A stretch of DNA of 64,000 bases, from the NCBI GenBank assembly GCA_963815495.1, contig CAWFGW010000002.1:1-64000 (forward strand). Direction: 5' to 3'. The notes under the pieces were generated by a model. That model was not told where the DNA came from. It did not search any database and worked only from the letters and a program-made list of their open reading frames with translations. Made by a program: the position numbers and the translations under genes. Source of the DNA: CAWFGW01 sp963815495. GTDB lineage: Bacteria > Bacteroidota > Bacteroidia > Cytophagales > JAAEPT01. Shown here in pieces: positions 53,781 to 63,143 of this stretch. The first letter of the stretch is position 1. The number at the start of each line of letters is the position of its first letter.

Positions 53781-56396
53781 ATGATAGCCAAAACATACGA
53801 CCCATCGCAAATAGAGGATAAGTGGTACAAATACTGGATGGAGCACAAGTTTTTTAGTGCAAAGCCAAATCCTGAAAAGGAACCTTATACCATCGTTATT
53901 CCTCCACCAAACGTCACTGGGTTATTGCACATGGGACACATGTTGAATAATACCATTCAAGATGTATTGATTCGAAAAGCACGTATGGAAGGCAGGGAAG
54001 CTTGTTGGGTGCCTGGAACCGATCATGCATCCATTGCAACGGAAACAAAAGTTGTCAATAAGTTAAAGGAAGAGGGAATCAGTAAAAAAGACATCACCCG
54101 GGAGGAGTTTATGACTCATGCTTTTGAGTGGAAAGATAAATATGGGGGGATTATCCTTCAACAATTAAAGAAGTTAGGCGCTTCATGTGATTGGGACAGA
54201 GAACGTTTCACCATGGAAGATTCGCTTTCAGAAGCTGTGATTGATGTATTTGTTCGTCTTTACGAAAAAGGCTACATGTACCGCGGTGTGCGCATGGTAA
54301 ATTGGGATCCAAAAGGATTAACAGCTCTTTCGGATGAAGAGGTTATTCACAAAGAAGTAACCTCGAAGTTATTTTATGTGGCTTATCACATTAAAGACTC
54401 TGACGAAAAAATCACCATCGCAACCACACGCCCTGAAACCATCATGGGAGACACTGCAATTTGTGTGCACCCGGAGGATGCCCGATACAAACACTTACAC
54501 GGAAAAATGGCTTTGGTACCTTTATTAAACCGTGAAATCCCTATTATCTGCGATACCTACATTGACATCGAGTTTGGAACAGGTTGTTTGAAGGTAACCC
54601 CTGCTCATGATATCAATGACTATGAATTGGGTTTAAAACACAACCTTCAAACGATAGATGTAATCAATGATAATGGAACTATTGCCGATGCTGCTGAAAT
54701 TTTTGTAGGTATGGATCGCTTCAAAGCGAGACGAGAAATAGCTAAAGAATTAGAAGAAAAAGGCCAGTTGGTTAAGATTGAAGAAATTCAAAATAGTGTG
54801 GGTACATCCGAGCGGTCAGGCGAAGTAATTGAACCAAAACTATCTACTCAGTGGTTTTGCAAAATGACAGAATTAGCAAAACCAGCTTTGGAAAATGTGA
54901 TGAATGACAACATTCAGATTCATCCACCAAAGTTTAAAAATATGTACCGCTCATGGATGGAGAACGTAAAAGATTGGTGCGTGTCGCGTCAACTCTGGTG
55001 GGGACAACAAATTCCAGCTTATTATCTTCCCTCAGGAGAATTTGTAGTAGCCAGAACGAAGGAGGAAGCTTTTGAAAAAGCTTTGAAACTAGATGGATCA
55101 TTGAAAATCGGAGATCTTACTCAGGATGAAGATGTATTGGATACGTGGTTTTCATCGTGGTTATGGCCGATGTCGGTATTTGATGGTGTGACTAATCCAG
55201 AATCAGAAGATTATAAATATTTCTACCCAACCAATGATTTAGTAACTGGTTTTGATATCATCTTTTTCTGGGTAGCTAGAATGATTATGGCGGGCTACGA
55301 ATTTGATGGAAGACAGCCATTTAAAAATGTGTATATCACAGGTATGGTGCGTGACAAAAAAGGACGTAAAATGTCCAAATCGTTAGGGAATTCACCGGAT
55401 CCATTGGATTTAATTGCTCAATTCTCCGCGGACGGAGTGCGTACTGGAATGTTGTTTTCAGCCCCAGCTGGAAATGATTTGTTGTTTGATGACAAACTGT
55501 GTGAGCAAGGCCGAAACTTTGCAAACAAAATATGGAATGCGTTTAGATTAGTAAAAGGATGGGAGATTATCGAGGGTGAAAACAAAGCCAACACTGTTTC
55601 AATTGCTTGGATGGAAAACCGGGTGAGTGAAGTGATAGTAGAAGTTGAAGATCACTTTAGCAAATACCGTATCTCTGATGCGCTAATGAGTATTTATAAA
55701 TTAATATGGGACGACTTCTGTTCGTGGTACTTGGAATTGGTGAAACCAGAATTTGAAAAGCCAATAGACCAAAATACTTATAATAAAACCCTCACGATTT
55801 TTGAAGACTTAATCAAGTTGTTGCATCCATTTATGCCCTTTATCACGGAAGAATTGTGGCATGAGTTGGAAGAGCGTACCGCAGAAGATTGTCTAATTGT
55901 AGCGGCTTGGCCAAAAGCGGATAAAGTTGACTCGAAACTGTTAGCTGACTTTGACATCGCTCGTGAAGTTATTGGTGGAGTCCGTAACATTAGAAACACC
56001 AAACAATTGGGCTATAAAGATGTGTTGGAGTTGAAAGTAAAAACAGCTAATCAAGCATTATACCAGCAGTTTGAAGCACCAATTAAAAAGTTAGCAAACC
56101 TTTCGTTCATTGAGTTTGTATCCGAGAAAGTTGATGGAGCAACCAGTTTTGTGATCAAAGGAGATGAGTTATTTGTACCATTGGCTGGTTTGGTTGACGA
56201 AACGGAGAATCGAGACGAAGTAGAAGCGGAGCTGAATCGAATGAAAGGTTTCTTAATGGGAATAACAAAGAAGCTAAGTAATGAGCGATTTGTTGCTGGC
56301 GCTCCCCAAGAAGTTGTTGCTAACGAAAAGAAAAAACAAGCTGATGCTGAAGCCAAGATTAAAGCTTTGGAAGAGAGTCTAGCATCTATGAATTAA
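53781..56396 (+). CDS. valS: Valyl-tRNA synthetase
   Basis: An 871-residue class Ia synthetase that charges tRNA-Val and edits Thr-tRNA. HMGH (in NVTGLLHMGHMLNNT) and KMSKS (in GRKMSKSLGNSPDP) signatures are canonical, in contrast to the IleRS in this window. The CP1 editing domain (TTRPETIMGDTAICVHP) and a C-terminal coiled coil (about 810-871) are present. I use the ATG at 53781 (MIAKTYDP); the frame is open to TTG 53748 in the repeat region. Confidence 0.95.
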   Translation: MIAKTYDPSQIEDKWYKYWMEHKFFSAKPNPEKEPYTIVIPPPNVTGLLHMGHMLNNTIQDVLIRKARMEGREACWVPGTDHASIATETKVVNKLKEEGISKKDITREEFMTHAFEWKDKYGGIILQQLKKLGASCDWDRERFTMEDSLSEAVIDVFVRLYEKGYMYRGVRMVNWDPKGLTALSDEEVIHKEVTSKLFYVAYHIKDSDEKITIATTRPETIMGDTAICVHPEDARYKHLHGKMALVPLLNREIPIICDTYIDIEFGTGCLKVTPAHDINDYELGLKHNLQTIDVINDNGTIADAAEIFVGMDRFKARREIAKELEEKGQLVKIEEIQNSVGTSERSGEVIEPKLSTQWFCKMTELAKPALENVMNDNIQIHPPKFKNMYRSWMENVKDWCVSRQLWWGQQIPAYYLPSGEFVVARTKEEAFEKALKLDGSLKIGDLTQDEDVLDTWFSSWLWPMSVFDGVTNPESEDYKYFYPTNDLVTGFDIIFFWVARMIMAGYEFDGRQPFKNVYITGMVRDKKGRKMSKSLGNSPDPLDLIAQFSADGVRTGMLFSAPAGNDLLFDDKLCEQGRNFANKIWNAFRLVKGWEIIEGENKANTVSIAWMENRVSEVIVEVEDHFSKYRISDALMSIYKLIWDDFCSWYLELVKPEFEKPIDQNTYNKTLTIFEDLIKLLHPFMPFITEELWHELEERTAEDCLIVAAWPKADKVDSKLLADFDIAREVIGGVRNIRNTKQLGYKDVLELKVKTANQALYQQFEAPIKKLANLSFIEFVSEKVDGATSFVIKGDELFVPLAGLVDETENRDEVEAELNRMKGFLMGITKKLSNERFVAGAPQEVVANEKKKQADAEAKIKALEESLASMN

Positions 56397-56402
56397 AAAG
56401 TA

Positions 56403-56429
56403 ACCTGCGGGCGTATAACGCTCGCAGGT
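56403..56429 (+). terminator. Hairpin after valS, weak terminator
   Basis: ACCTGCG (56403-56409) pairs with CGCAGGT (56423-56429), with a further inner GCGT/ACGC. Only a poor T-run follows, so termination strength is uncertain. Confidence 0.45.
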
Positions 56430-56544
56430 CTTGATATCAATTTTCACAAATAGAATCTACTTTTAACTACTTTAATTTTATTAATGTTTTACATTTGATG
56501 CAGAGTAACTTTTGTTGTCGGGTTTAAATTATAAAAGACAGGAT

Positions 56545-57342
56545 ATGTGGTTAAGAACGAGTTGTGAGCTGACTTTCGACATCCAGGTGCCGACTCCGTT
56601 TATATTAATGTTGCGACCGCGAAGTGGTTACCAGCAATGGGTCGCAAAAGATGAATACTACATTTGGCCAACTGTTCCTGTCTATGAGTTTAGTGATAGT
56701 TACGGGAACTTATGTCAACGATTAATTGCTCCACCAAGTCGTTTTTCAATACGAACCACCGCTGATGTCAGTGTTGCAGATTTTGTAGATGAAGCTCCAG
56801 GGTCCTACTTTGTAGAAATTCAAAATTTACCAGATTTAGTATTAAGTTTTTTACTACCAAGTCGTTATTGTGAGTCTGATTGGTTTGGAGATATGGCAAA
56901 TTCAATTACTTATGGTCAATACCTGGGTTATGATCAAGTGGCGACTATTGAGTCATGGTTGCGGGAAAATATTAGTTATATTCCTGGAAGCAGTAATGTT
57001 CCCTTATCAGCTATTGAGGTCAACAATCGTCAATCAGGGGTATGTCGCGATTTAGCACATTTGGGCATCGCTCTATGCCGCAGTTTGAGTATCCCCGCTC
57101 GAATGGTAGTGGGTTATTTACATAATTTAAAACCAATGGATATGCATGCTTGGTTTGAGGCTTATGTAGGTGGTCGTTGGTATACATTTGATGCCACACA
57201 ACCAGTTGGTCAAAAAGGAGGTTATGTGGCAGTAGGTTATGGTCGTGATGCTGCCGATGTAGCAGTTTACAACCAATTTGGACCAAGTGTATTTGCTTTT
57301 GATCAGCAAGTGCGTGTGGAACAAATTATTGAACCTGAGTAA
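56545..57342 (+). CDS. Transglutaminase-like cysteine protease family protein
   Basis: A 265-residue protein. The N-terminal beta domain (RTSCELTFDIQVPTPFILML) is followed by a transglutaminase-core domain with the catalytic triad Cys in SGVCRDLAHLG (about 170), His in MDMHAWFEAYV (about 204) and Asp in WYTFDATQP (about 219). Proteins of this form occur in bacterial clusters with other proteases, often as peptidases of unknown substrate. No signal peptide is seen. I use ATG 56545 (MWLRTSCEL); the frame is open to TTG 56512. Confidence 0.85.
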   Translation: MWLRTSCELTFDIQVPTPFILMLRPRSGYQQWVAKDEYYIWPTVPVYEFSDSYGNLCQRLIAPPSRFSIRTTADVSVADFVDEAPGSYFVEIQNLPDLVLSFLLPSRYCESDWFGDMANSITYGQYLGYDQVATIESWLRENISYIPGSSNVPLSAIEVNNRQSGVCRDLAHLGIALCRSLSIPARMVVGYLHNLKPMDMHAWFEAYVGGRWYTFDATQPVGQKGGYVAVGYGRDAADVAVYNQFGPSVFAFDQQVRVEQIIEPE

Positions 57343-57476
57343 AATAGGTGATGGATTATATATTTAAACATAAGTTTATATCATGTAACGAGTTTTCTAA
57401 ATCTTAAAATTTTTGAATCAATAATTTTAATGATTGGTGAAGAAATTTTTACTTTTAACGCTTTAATAAACAGACG

Positions 57477-58511
57477 ATGGGTCAAGAAAATTTTTCAAAT
57501 AAGAAAATAACAAAAATAGTATTCATTACTTTCTTAATGAGTTTGGCTTTTCTGTTGTTTATTTTCCAAATCAATTTTTTTTTATTACTTTTTGCTGGTG
57601 TATTTTTCTCGGTATTGCTCAACTATGCTTCTTCTTGGATTACTACCAAGTTTAAGATAAAGTATGGGTTATCGTTGGTACTTGTCTTACTTTTCATTGT
57701 TGGTGCTATCACTGGGTTAGTATTTTTACTGGGACCATCCATCAGTAAACAAGTCAGTGAGATGATTGATACCTTACCTAAATCGATTAAAAATTTAGAG
57801 AATAAAATTAATCAAACTTCCTTGGGAAGACGGTTGTTTGAGGAAATCCCAGAAAACCCTAGTGATTTAATAAAAGACAAAAAAGCAGCCGTTAACAAAG
57901 TTATAGGTTCTTTCTCAACTGTGGTTGGGGTGCTGGCAAATGCTGTAATAGTCTTAATTACTGGAATATTTTTAGCCTCTAGTCCTGATAGATATAAAAA
58001 AGGCTTTATTCGACTTTTCCCAGTTTCATTTCGTTCTAGATTAAATGAGGTGATGGATAAAATCCGCGTGGTTTTAAGTCACTGGATGATGGCTAAGTTA
58101 CTGTCAATGGCGGTAGTGGGGGTGAGTACTGGGATTGGTTTGCAACTTCTTGGAATACCTTTACCTTACGCATTAGCGTTAATCGCAGGGCTGTTTTCAT
58201 TTATTCCGAATTTAGGACCTTATCTAGCCCTTGCTCCTGCCGTATTGATTGGTTTTATGGAAGGCGCGGATAAAGCTTTATATGTTGTAATACTGTACTT
58301 CAGTATCCAATTAGTGGAATCCTATTTAATCACACCTTTGATAGAAAAAAAGTTAGTCGATTTACCACCTGCCCTTTCGCTTTTTTGGATGGTATTGCTC
58401 GGTCTACTTACAGGTTTATTAGGGTTAATTCTTGCTACACCAATTCTGGTAATGCTAATTGTTATAATTGGAGAATTATACGTTAAAGATTATTTAGAGA
58501 AAAAAAGCTAA
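57477..58511 (+). CDS. AI-2E family membrane transporter
   Basis: A 344-residue multi-pass protein of the AI-2E (PerM/YdiK) family with about eight helices. The loop SISKQVSEMIDTLPKSI lies after the third helix, and the conserved FIPNLGPYLALAPAV and PLIEKKLVDLPPALS motifs appear in the second half. Members export AI-2 or, in some lineages, act as Na+/H+ antiporters, so the cargo cannot be named. Its stop codon lies inside a hairpin that terminates the convergent GH9 gene. Confidence 0.88.
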   Translation: MGQENFSNKKITKIVFITFLMSLAFLLFIFQINFFLLLFAGVFFSVLLNYASSWITTKFKIKYGLSLVLVLLFIVGAITGLVFLLGPSISKQVSEMIDTLPKSIKNLENKINQTSLGRRLFEEIPENPSDLIKDKKAAVNKVIGSFSTVVGVLANAVIVLITGIFLASSPDRYKKGFIRLFPVSFRSRLNEVMDKIRVVLSHWMMAKLLSMAVVGVSTGIGLQLLGIPLPYALALIAGLFSFIPNLGPYLALAPAVLIGFMEGADKALYVVILYFSIQLVESYLITPLIEKKLVDLPPALSLFWMVLLGLLTGLLGLILATPILVMLIVIIGELYVKDYLEKKS

Positions 58512-58543
58512 GCCTAATTTCGAAAATTGAAATTCTGCTTAGC
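58501..58543 (-). terminator. Terminator of the GH9 gene
   Basis: GCTAAGC (58507-58513) pairs with GCTTAGC (58537-58543), with an inner AATTTC/GAAATT pairing. On the minus strand it is followed by a T-run (58506-58501). It overlaps the stop codon of the AI-2E gene. Confidence 0.7.
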
Positions 58544-58582
58544 ATATACTGATTCATTTGTGAGCGTATAAATTGGTGGGGT

Positions 58583-60766
58583 TTACTTCACAACTAATTT
58601 CTCTACTGTAATCCCTGCTGTTCCTTCAACACTAATGATGTAAATTCCAGCTTTCAAGGAATTAATTGTTAATTCAATTTCATTTGAGTGCATATCACTT
58701 TCATTTAAAACAATCCCTTGTGAGTTTAATATGGTAATATGAGTTGCGTGAATATCTTTCAATACTTTCACTTTTACTTTATGTGTTGCTGGGTTAGGGT
58801 ATACCCATAAATCCGATTCAGCTGATAAAGAGGGTTTGTCTGATTTGGTGGAAGCAGTAATATCTGACCGATCCACAAATTTTGATAACAGTCGAATATA
58901 ACTCATTTGATAACCACAGCTATTTTCTGTCACCGACCAAGAGTTGAGCGGCCATGTATTATTGAAATCAAGATATGACTTTTGGTGAGGTTGATTTTTC
59001 GGAGGAGTTATTGACATGGAGGTACAGATTGCGTTGGCAAAACTACTACCACAATTCGATGGACAGCAGCCATCCCAATCATAACTTGAATTTGGGCCGC
59101 CAGAAAGAAAACCAGGTGCGGGTCCGTAGGTAGAAATACCAACTTCATCCCACAAAGATGAGCCATCGTGAAACCAGGTATGATAAATTTGGTTGGCGCA
59201 ATTGTCTCCACCCTTTCCATACATATTTGTTAAATAAGTCCTATTTAATGGGTTAACTCCATGGATGTAGTGAATATATTTTTGAGCTGCTTTTTCAGCA
59301 ACTGTATTTAATGTAACATCAATATCGTATGTTATAATCGAATATAAATTAGAACCTTGGTTACCTTTTATCCCATTACTTCCCCATGTATAGCTGTCTA
59401 AAAATGCCATATAAGGATCTACTTTGTTATTATAGGCAGGTAAATTAATTGGACTACCTTTTATGGAGTTTTTGTATTTAAGTTTGATGTCATTTACAAT
59501 AGTGTTAGTTGCTCCATCCAAGGTAGTGTAGTAAAGAAGTGTTTGTTGCTCTCTAGTTTGATATGGAAAAACATAGGACCACTCTATCATATTGAATTTT
59601 TTGTAATTGTTGTCAAACAAAGTTTGATAAGAAGAAGTACCCGTTATTTCAAAAAGGTGCAAAGCCGCTCGCATCCTATAGCCAAAACGCCCATAATCAT
59701 TAGTTTCTTGTTGTCCACTTCCTACTCCCGAAGAGTTGTTTGCTGCATCATTGTTTTTCCAAAGTACACTTGGATTAGCTTCTGCCCACGTCCAAGCTTT
59801 TTCTGCAGCGACAGCACACTGGTTAGCAAGCGCATCTTGCCCCAAATTTTTAAATACTTTTGAAGCGTATGCATAGGTTCCTGCAGCTGCCCAAGTACAA
59901 CTGCTATTTACTCCACCGTATACGCTTGGCCCAGTAGCAGAAGAAGGTGGTGTGGCGTGAGATAATCCTATTACAGCTACAAGACTTCCATCATCATTTT
60001 GCAGACGTAACAGATGCTCTAACCCCCATTTTGCTTCATCAATAATATCGGGTATGCCATTTCCTGATTCAGGCAAATTATAATCATCTGTCCAAGCATT
60101 AGGGTTTTCCTCATATGCTTGCAACATTTCGTAAACATAATTAGAGGTCCAAGTGGTGTATTTGTTGTAATCACCAGCGTCATACCATCCGCCACTCACA
60201 TCTTTTTCCGTTGCAGCATTATTAGGAGCACTATAACTTCTTGCATTTTTGTCTTGAAGAGGTCCAATATGACTTGCTCCATCTTCCCATCCAGTTTCTG
60301 CAAAAGGGGCTTCTTTAGAATATCCTACGCGTTGATAAAAAAATGAACGAACCGCATGTTTTAATACATCATCATAAACATCATCGCGAATATCGAATTC
60401 AAACGAGCGTACATCATTTTCGATGTCAAGTACATAATAGCTACCTGCAGTTTCCACCGAGCTAAAATCAAACCACCAGGCATTATCGCCCGAAGTAATA
60501 TCTTCCTCACCTTCTTTCCAAATAACTGGTGTTGCAGTAAAAATTTGTTGATTATTTGTAGCATCTACCAGTGCATAGTTTTCTCCAGGTGTAAAAGATA
60601 AACTAGCATCATACCCTGTTTGAGGGTCACGAATAACAGCTATTTTTTCATCTTGAGGACGATAACCAAATTGATCAATTACAATAAAGTCAGATAAGGT
60701 TTGGGATAAACTTAGTTGGATTGTGCAAACCAATAAGCAGAGTAGGGCGTAGGTATGTTTCATCAT
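58583..60766 (-). CDS. Secreted GH9 endoglucanase with T9SS sorting domain
   Basis: A 727-residue secreted cellulase. A signal peptide (1-21, ending LSLSQ) precedes an Ig-like CelD_N domain (about 25-125), then the GH9 catalytic (alpha/alpha)6 domain. The catalytic base is in GGWYDAGDYNKYTT (Asp196/Asp199) and the acid Glu in SWSVTENSCGYQMSY (about 630); HGVNPLNRTYLTNMYG is a further GH9 motif. GH9 enzymes hydrolyse beta-1,4-glucans by inversion. Residues about 655-727 (LWVYPNPATHKVKVKV, LKAGIYIISVEG, KLVVK) are a type A T9SS sorting domain. The SGNH hydrolase gene is divergent from it. Confidence 0.93.
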   Translation of the reverse strand: MMKHTYALLCLLVCTIQLSLSQTLSDFIVIDQFGYRPQDEKIAVIRDPQTGYDASLSFTPGENYALVDATNNQQIFTATPVIWKEGEEDITSGDNAWWFDFSSVETAGSYYVLDIENDVRSFEFDIRDDVYDDVLKHAVRSFFYQRVGYSKEAPFAETGWEDGASHIGPLQDKNARSYSAPNNAATEKDVSGGWYDAGDYNKYTTWTSNYVYEMLQAYEENPNAWTDDYNLPESGNGIPDIIDEAKWGLEHLLRLQNDDGSLVAVIGLSHATPPSSATGPSVYGGVNSSCTWAAAGTYAYASKVFKNLGQDALANQCAVAAEKAWTWAEANPSVLWKNNDAANNSSGVGSGQQETNDYGRFGYRMRAALHLFEITGTSSYQTLFDNNYKKFNMIEWSYVFPYQTREQQTLLYYTTLDGATNTIVNDIKLKYKNSIKGSPINLPAYNNKVDPYMAFLDSYTWGSNGIKGNQGSNLYSIITYDIDVTLNTVAEKAAQKYIHYIHGVNPLNRTYLTNMYGKGGDNCANQIYHTWFHDGSSLWDEVGISTYGPAPGFLSGGPNSSYDWDGCCPSNCGSSFANAICTSMSITPPKNQPHQKSYLDFNNTWPLNSWSVTENSCGYQMSYIRLLSKFVDRSDITASTKSDKPSLSAESDLWVYPNPATHKVKVKVLKDIHATHITILNSQGIVLNESDMHSNEIELTINSLKAGIYIISVEGTAGITVEKLVVK

Positions 60767-60851
60767 TCTAAATGGACTAATCCCTAATTTAAATAAAAAA
60801 TTTCAATTTATAGTTAAACATATAGCTGATATTCAGGTTCGGTTAATTACT

Positions 60852-61778
60852 ATGATTAAATTAATAACTACCCTTCATACCTTCCTTTTAATGTTTGTAA
60901 CCCAAGCACAGGTGCTTTCTATTGAGGAACCCGTCCGTTTTTTAGCACTTGGAGATTCATACACTATTGGTCAAAGTGTAAGTTATAAGGATCGTTGGCC
61001 TATACAATTAGCAGACTCATTAGAGAAATTTGGTTATCAAGTTGATACGGTCGCTTTTATTGCAAGAACGGGTTGGAGAACTGATAATTTAGCATTTGGA
61101 ATCAATCAAGTTCAACCAGATTCTAATTATAATCTGGTCTCGCTTTTAATTGGAGTTAACAATCAATATCAAGGTGAACCAATTACGCGCTATCATGACG
61201 AGTTTCCGGAATTATTAAAACGTGCAATCGCTTTTGCTGGTGGATTGAAAGAACGTGTTTTTGTTGTATCAATTCCTGATTATATGTATACGCCAACACG
61301 AAATTTTTTTCCAAACCCCGATGCAGTTTCCACGAAAATCAATGAGTATAACCGTATAGCTGAAGCCTATTGTGATACATTTGAGGTGAAGTATTTTAAC
61401 ATTACGCCAATTTCTAGAAAAGGACTTATGGAACCTGATTTAGTAGCCAGTGATGGTTTGCACCCAAGTGGAAAACAATACAGACGTTGGGTAGACCATA
61501 TTGTTTCTCAGGGCATAGTAACGTCCAATCTTGTATTTGAAGCAAAAAAAAACAAAGTATTTTACCCAAACCCAGCAATTGATAGCATAATCATAGATGA
61601 ACAGATTGTTAGTTGGGAGATAACCAGTTTAAGTGGGAAAGTGATTTTAAAAGGAAAAGAGAAACAAATAGAGCTAAAAAAAATAACCTCGGGAAATTAT
61701 CTGTTCCGAGGTTATACAAATGATTCGACTAAAGTTTTTATTGAAAAACTTTTAATTAGAATGCCAGCGTCATATTAA
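60852..61778 (+). CDS. Secreted SGNH/GDSL hydrolase with T9SS sorting domain
   Basis: A 308-residue secreted esterase/lipase-like enzyme. After the signal peptide (1-19) come the SGNH blocks: I ALGDSYTIG (Ser), III LIGVNNQYQG (Asn) and V ASDGLHPSGKQY (Asp-x-x-His). Block II Gly is in ARTGWRTDNL. Such enzymes often remove acetyl groups from polysaccharides, which would fit the adjacent GH9 cellulase. Residues about 235-308 (FYPNPAIDSIIID, ITSGNYLFRGY) form a T9SS sorting domain whose end (EKLLIRMPASY) has seven residues beyond the usual stop. Its 3' end overlaps the convergent DUF5723 gene by 23 bases. Confidence 0.88.
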   Translation: MIKLITTLHTFLLMFVTQAQVLSIEEPVRFLALGDSYTIGQSVSYKDRWPIQLADSLEKFGYQVDTVAFIARTGWRTDNLAFGINQVQPDSNYNLVSLLIGVNNQYQGEPITRYHDEFPELLKRAIAFAGGLKERVFVVSIPDYMYTPTRNFFPNPDAVSTKINEYNRIAEAYCDTFEVKYFNITPISRKGLMEPDLVASDGLHPSGKQYRRWVDHIVSQGIVTSNLVFEAKKNKVFYPNPAIDSIIIDEQIVSWEITSLSGKVILKGKEKQIELKKITSGNYLFRGYTNDSTKVFIEKLLIRMPASY

Positions 61779-63132
61779 AATTGAGATCTGCGCCAGTACC
61801 GAAACTTCTAATTAGCGGAGTTATATTTCCTGAACCTATTCCCACACGAAGAGGTCCCGTTTTAACCGCAATAAAAGCTCCAAACTCCATTTTGTTATAA
61901 CCGAATGCTCCAATGTTAGTCCCTACTTCAAAGACATCATTTAAATTGAATGTATATGATCCTGCAATGTAAGTTCTTTTAATCGCGTTGCCTCTATCTC
62001 TAAATCCTTGGGTAAGATTTAAACCAAGCATGTGCTTGTAATACGTGTGACCTTTCGAATTTTCACTAGGTATTCGATAAGAAAGATGTATTCTCATTCG
62101 GGTAGGATAGGCAATGGAAAACTCTTGTCCTTCATATTCATTTCCATCCTTTAGTTCTTTTTCTATAGCTTTTAATACAGAGTCTACTGGTAAATTGTTT
62201 TCATCGATGATATCATCAAGGTAAATGCCCTCATACCGAAAAACGCCTTGTTTCTTATAAGTTAAATTATCTTCTCCTTTAAAAGTGACACTTCCGATAT
62301 CTAAAAGGTTGATGTTACCATGCCAACGATCATTAAATGCTGCGGATACACCGAGGTCTGCTCCATAGCCATTGCCCTTTCCTTTAGTTGGAGAAAAGGT
62401 ATAATCATTATCATTTCTAAAATCAAAACTTGAGTTTAGTTCGTAATTGTAGTTGAAATCTAAATATTTACCCTGTGGCGCAGTGTAAAGTGAAAATTCA
62501 CCTTTCGCTGCATTAATAGCCTCTATGCCTTTTATATACTTTAGTCTTGCTCCAACTCTAAACTTCCAGCTGTTCGATTCAATAGGCAAGGGAAGTGCAA
62601 ATGATAAAGTATGTTCTCTGCTATATAAAAAACTTCCTCCTAAGGAAAGATCTATCGTTTCATTTTCATATTGTTTATTCCCATTAATCATCAAATCAAA
62701 TACACTATTTGGAAAAATCAAGTTGGTTTCTACGCGGTCAGCTAAACCGAACCCAACAGTAATAATTTCATCTCCATCACTATTGGTGAATTTATACATC
62801 ATATTAAGGTAATCGACAGTAGCACCAGCACCCATACGAGTTTTATTCCCCATTTTATTTAAAACCCCGTTTAACTCATCGTTAGTAAGATAGTTTCCAT
62901 TAAGATGGTCGGTGAACTGATTTACTGATGCTACATCTAAACTTGTATTAGCAAACCAAGCATAGGCATTGATGAGGGCAATCTCAAATTTTTCATGATC
63001 CTCACCAAGGTTACCTGGTTCATATCGAGAGGCGCTTAATGTAAAAAATGAACTATAACTTGTGGGTGAATCTACTTGTGCAAAGACAGTAGCAGTAGTC
63101 GACAGCACTAAGATGGTTATTAATTTTTTCAT
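61756..63132 (-). CDS. Second DUF5723 family outer-membrane barrel
   Basis: A 458-residue protein with a signal peptide (residues 1-19, ending VFAQ) and an amphipathic-strand barrel ending FNMTLAF. It shares YTAPQGKYLDF (216-226), the NLLDIGSV segment and FRYEGIYLDD (298-307) with the DUF5723 protein at 43577-44806, so the two are diverged paralogues. It follows the beta-rich lipoprotein-like gene by 11 bases, the same gene order as at 41.5-44.8 kb. Confidence 0.75.
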   Translation of the reverse strand: MKKLITILVLSTTATVFAQVDSPTSYSSFFTLSASRYEPGNLGEDHEKFEIALINAYAWFANTSLDVASVNQFTDHLNGNYLTNDELNGVLNKMGNKTRMGAGATVDYLNMMYKFTNSDGDEIITVGFGLADRVETNLIFPNSVFDLMINGNKQYENETIDLSLGGSFLYSREHTLSFALPLPIESNSWKFRVGARLKYIKGIEAINAAKGEFSLYTAPQGKYLDFNYNYELNSSFDFRNDNDYTFSPTKGKGNGYGADLGVSAAFNDRWHGNINLLDIGSVTFKGEDNLTYKKQGVFRYEGIYLDDIIDENNLPVDSVLKAIEKELKDGNEYEGQEFSIAYPTRMRIHLSYRIPSENSKGHTYYKHMLGLNLTQGFRDRGNAIKRTYIAGSYTFNLNDVFEVGTNIGAFGYNKMEFGAFIAVKTGPLRVGIGSGNITPLIRSFGTGADLNFNMTLAF

Positions 63133-63143
63133 TGCTGGTAAAC

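Noticed and set aside
61683..61715. 10-bp inverted repeat (ATAACCTCGG / CCGAGGTTAT) inside the SGNH hydrolase gene
   Set aside because: It lies in coding sequence well before the stop and has no T-run; about this many such repeats are expected by chance in 64 kb.
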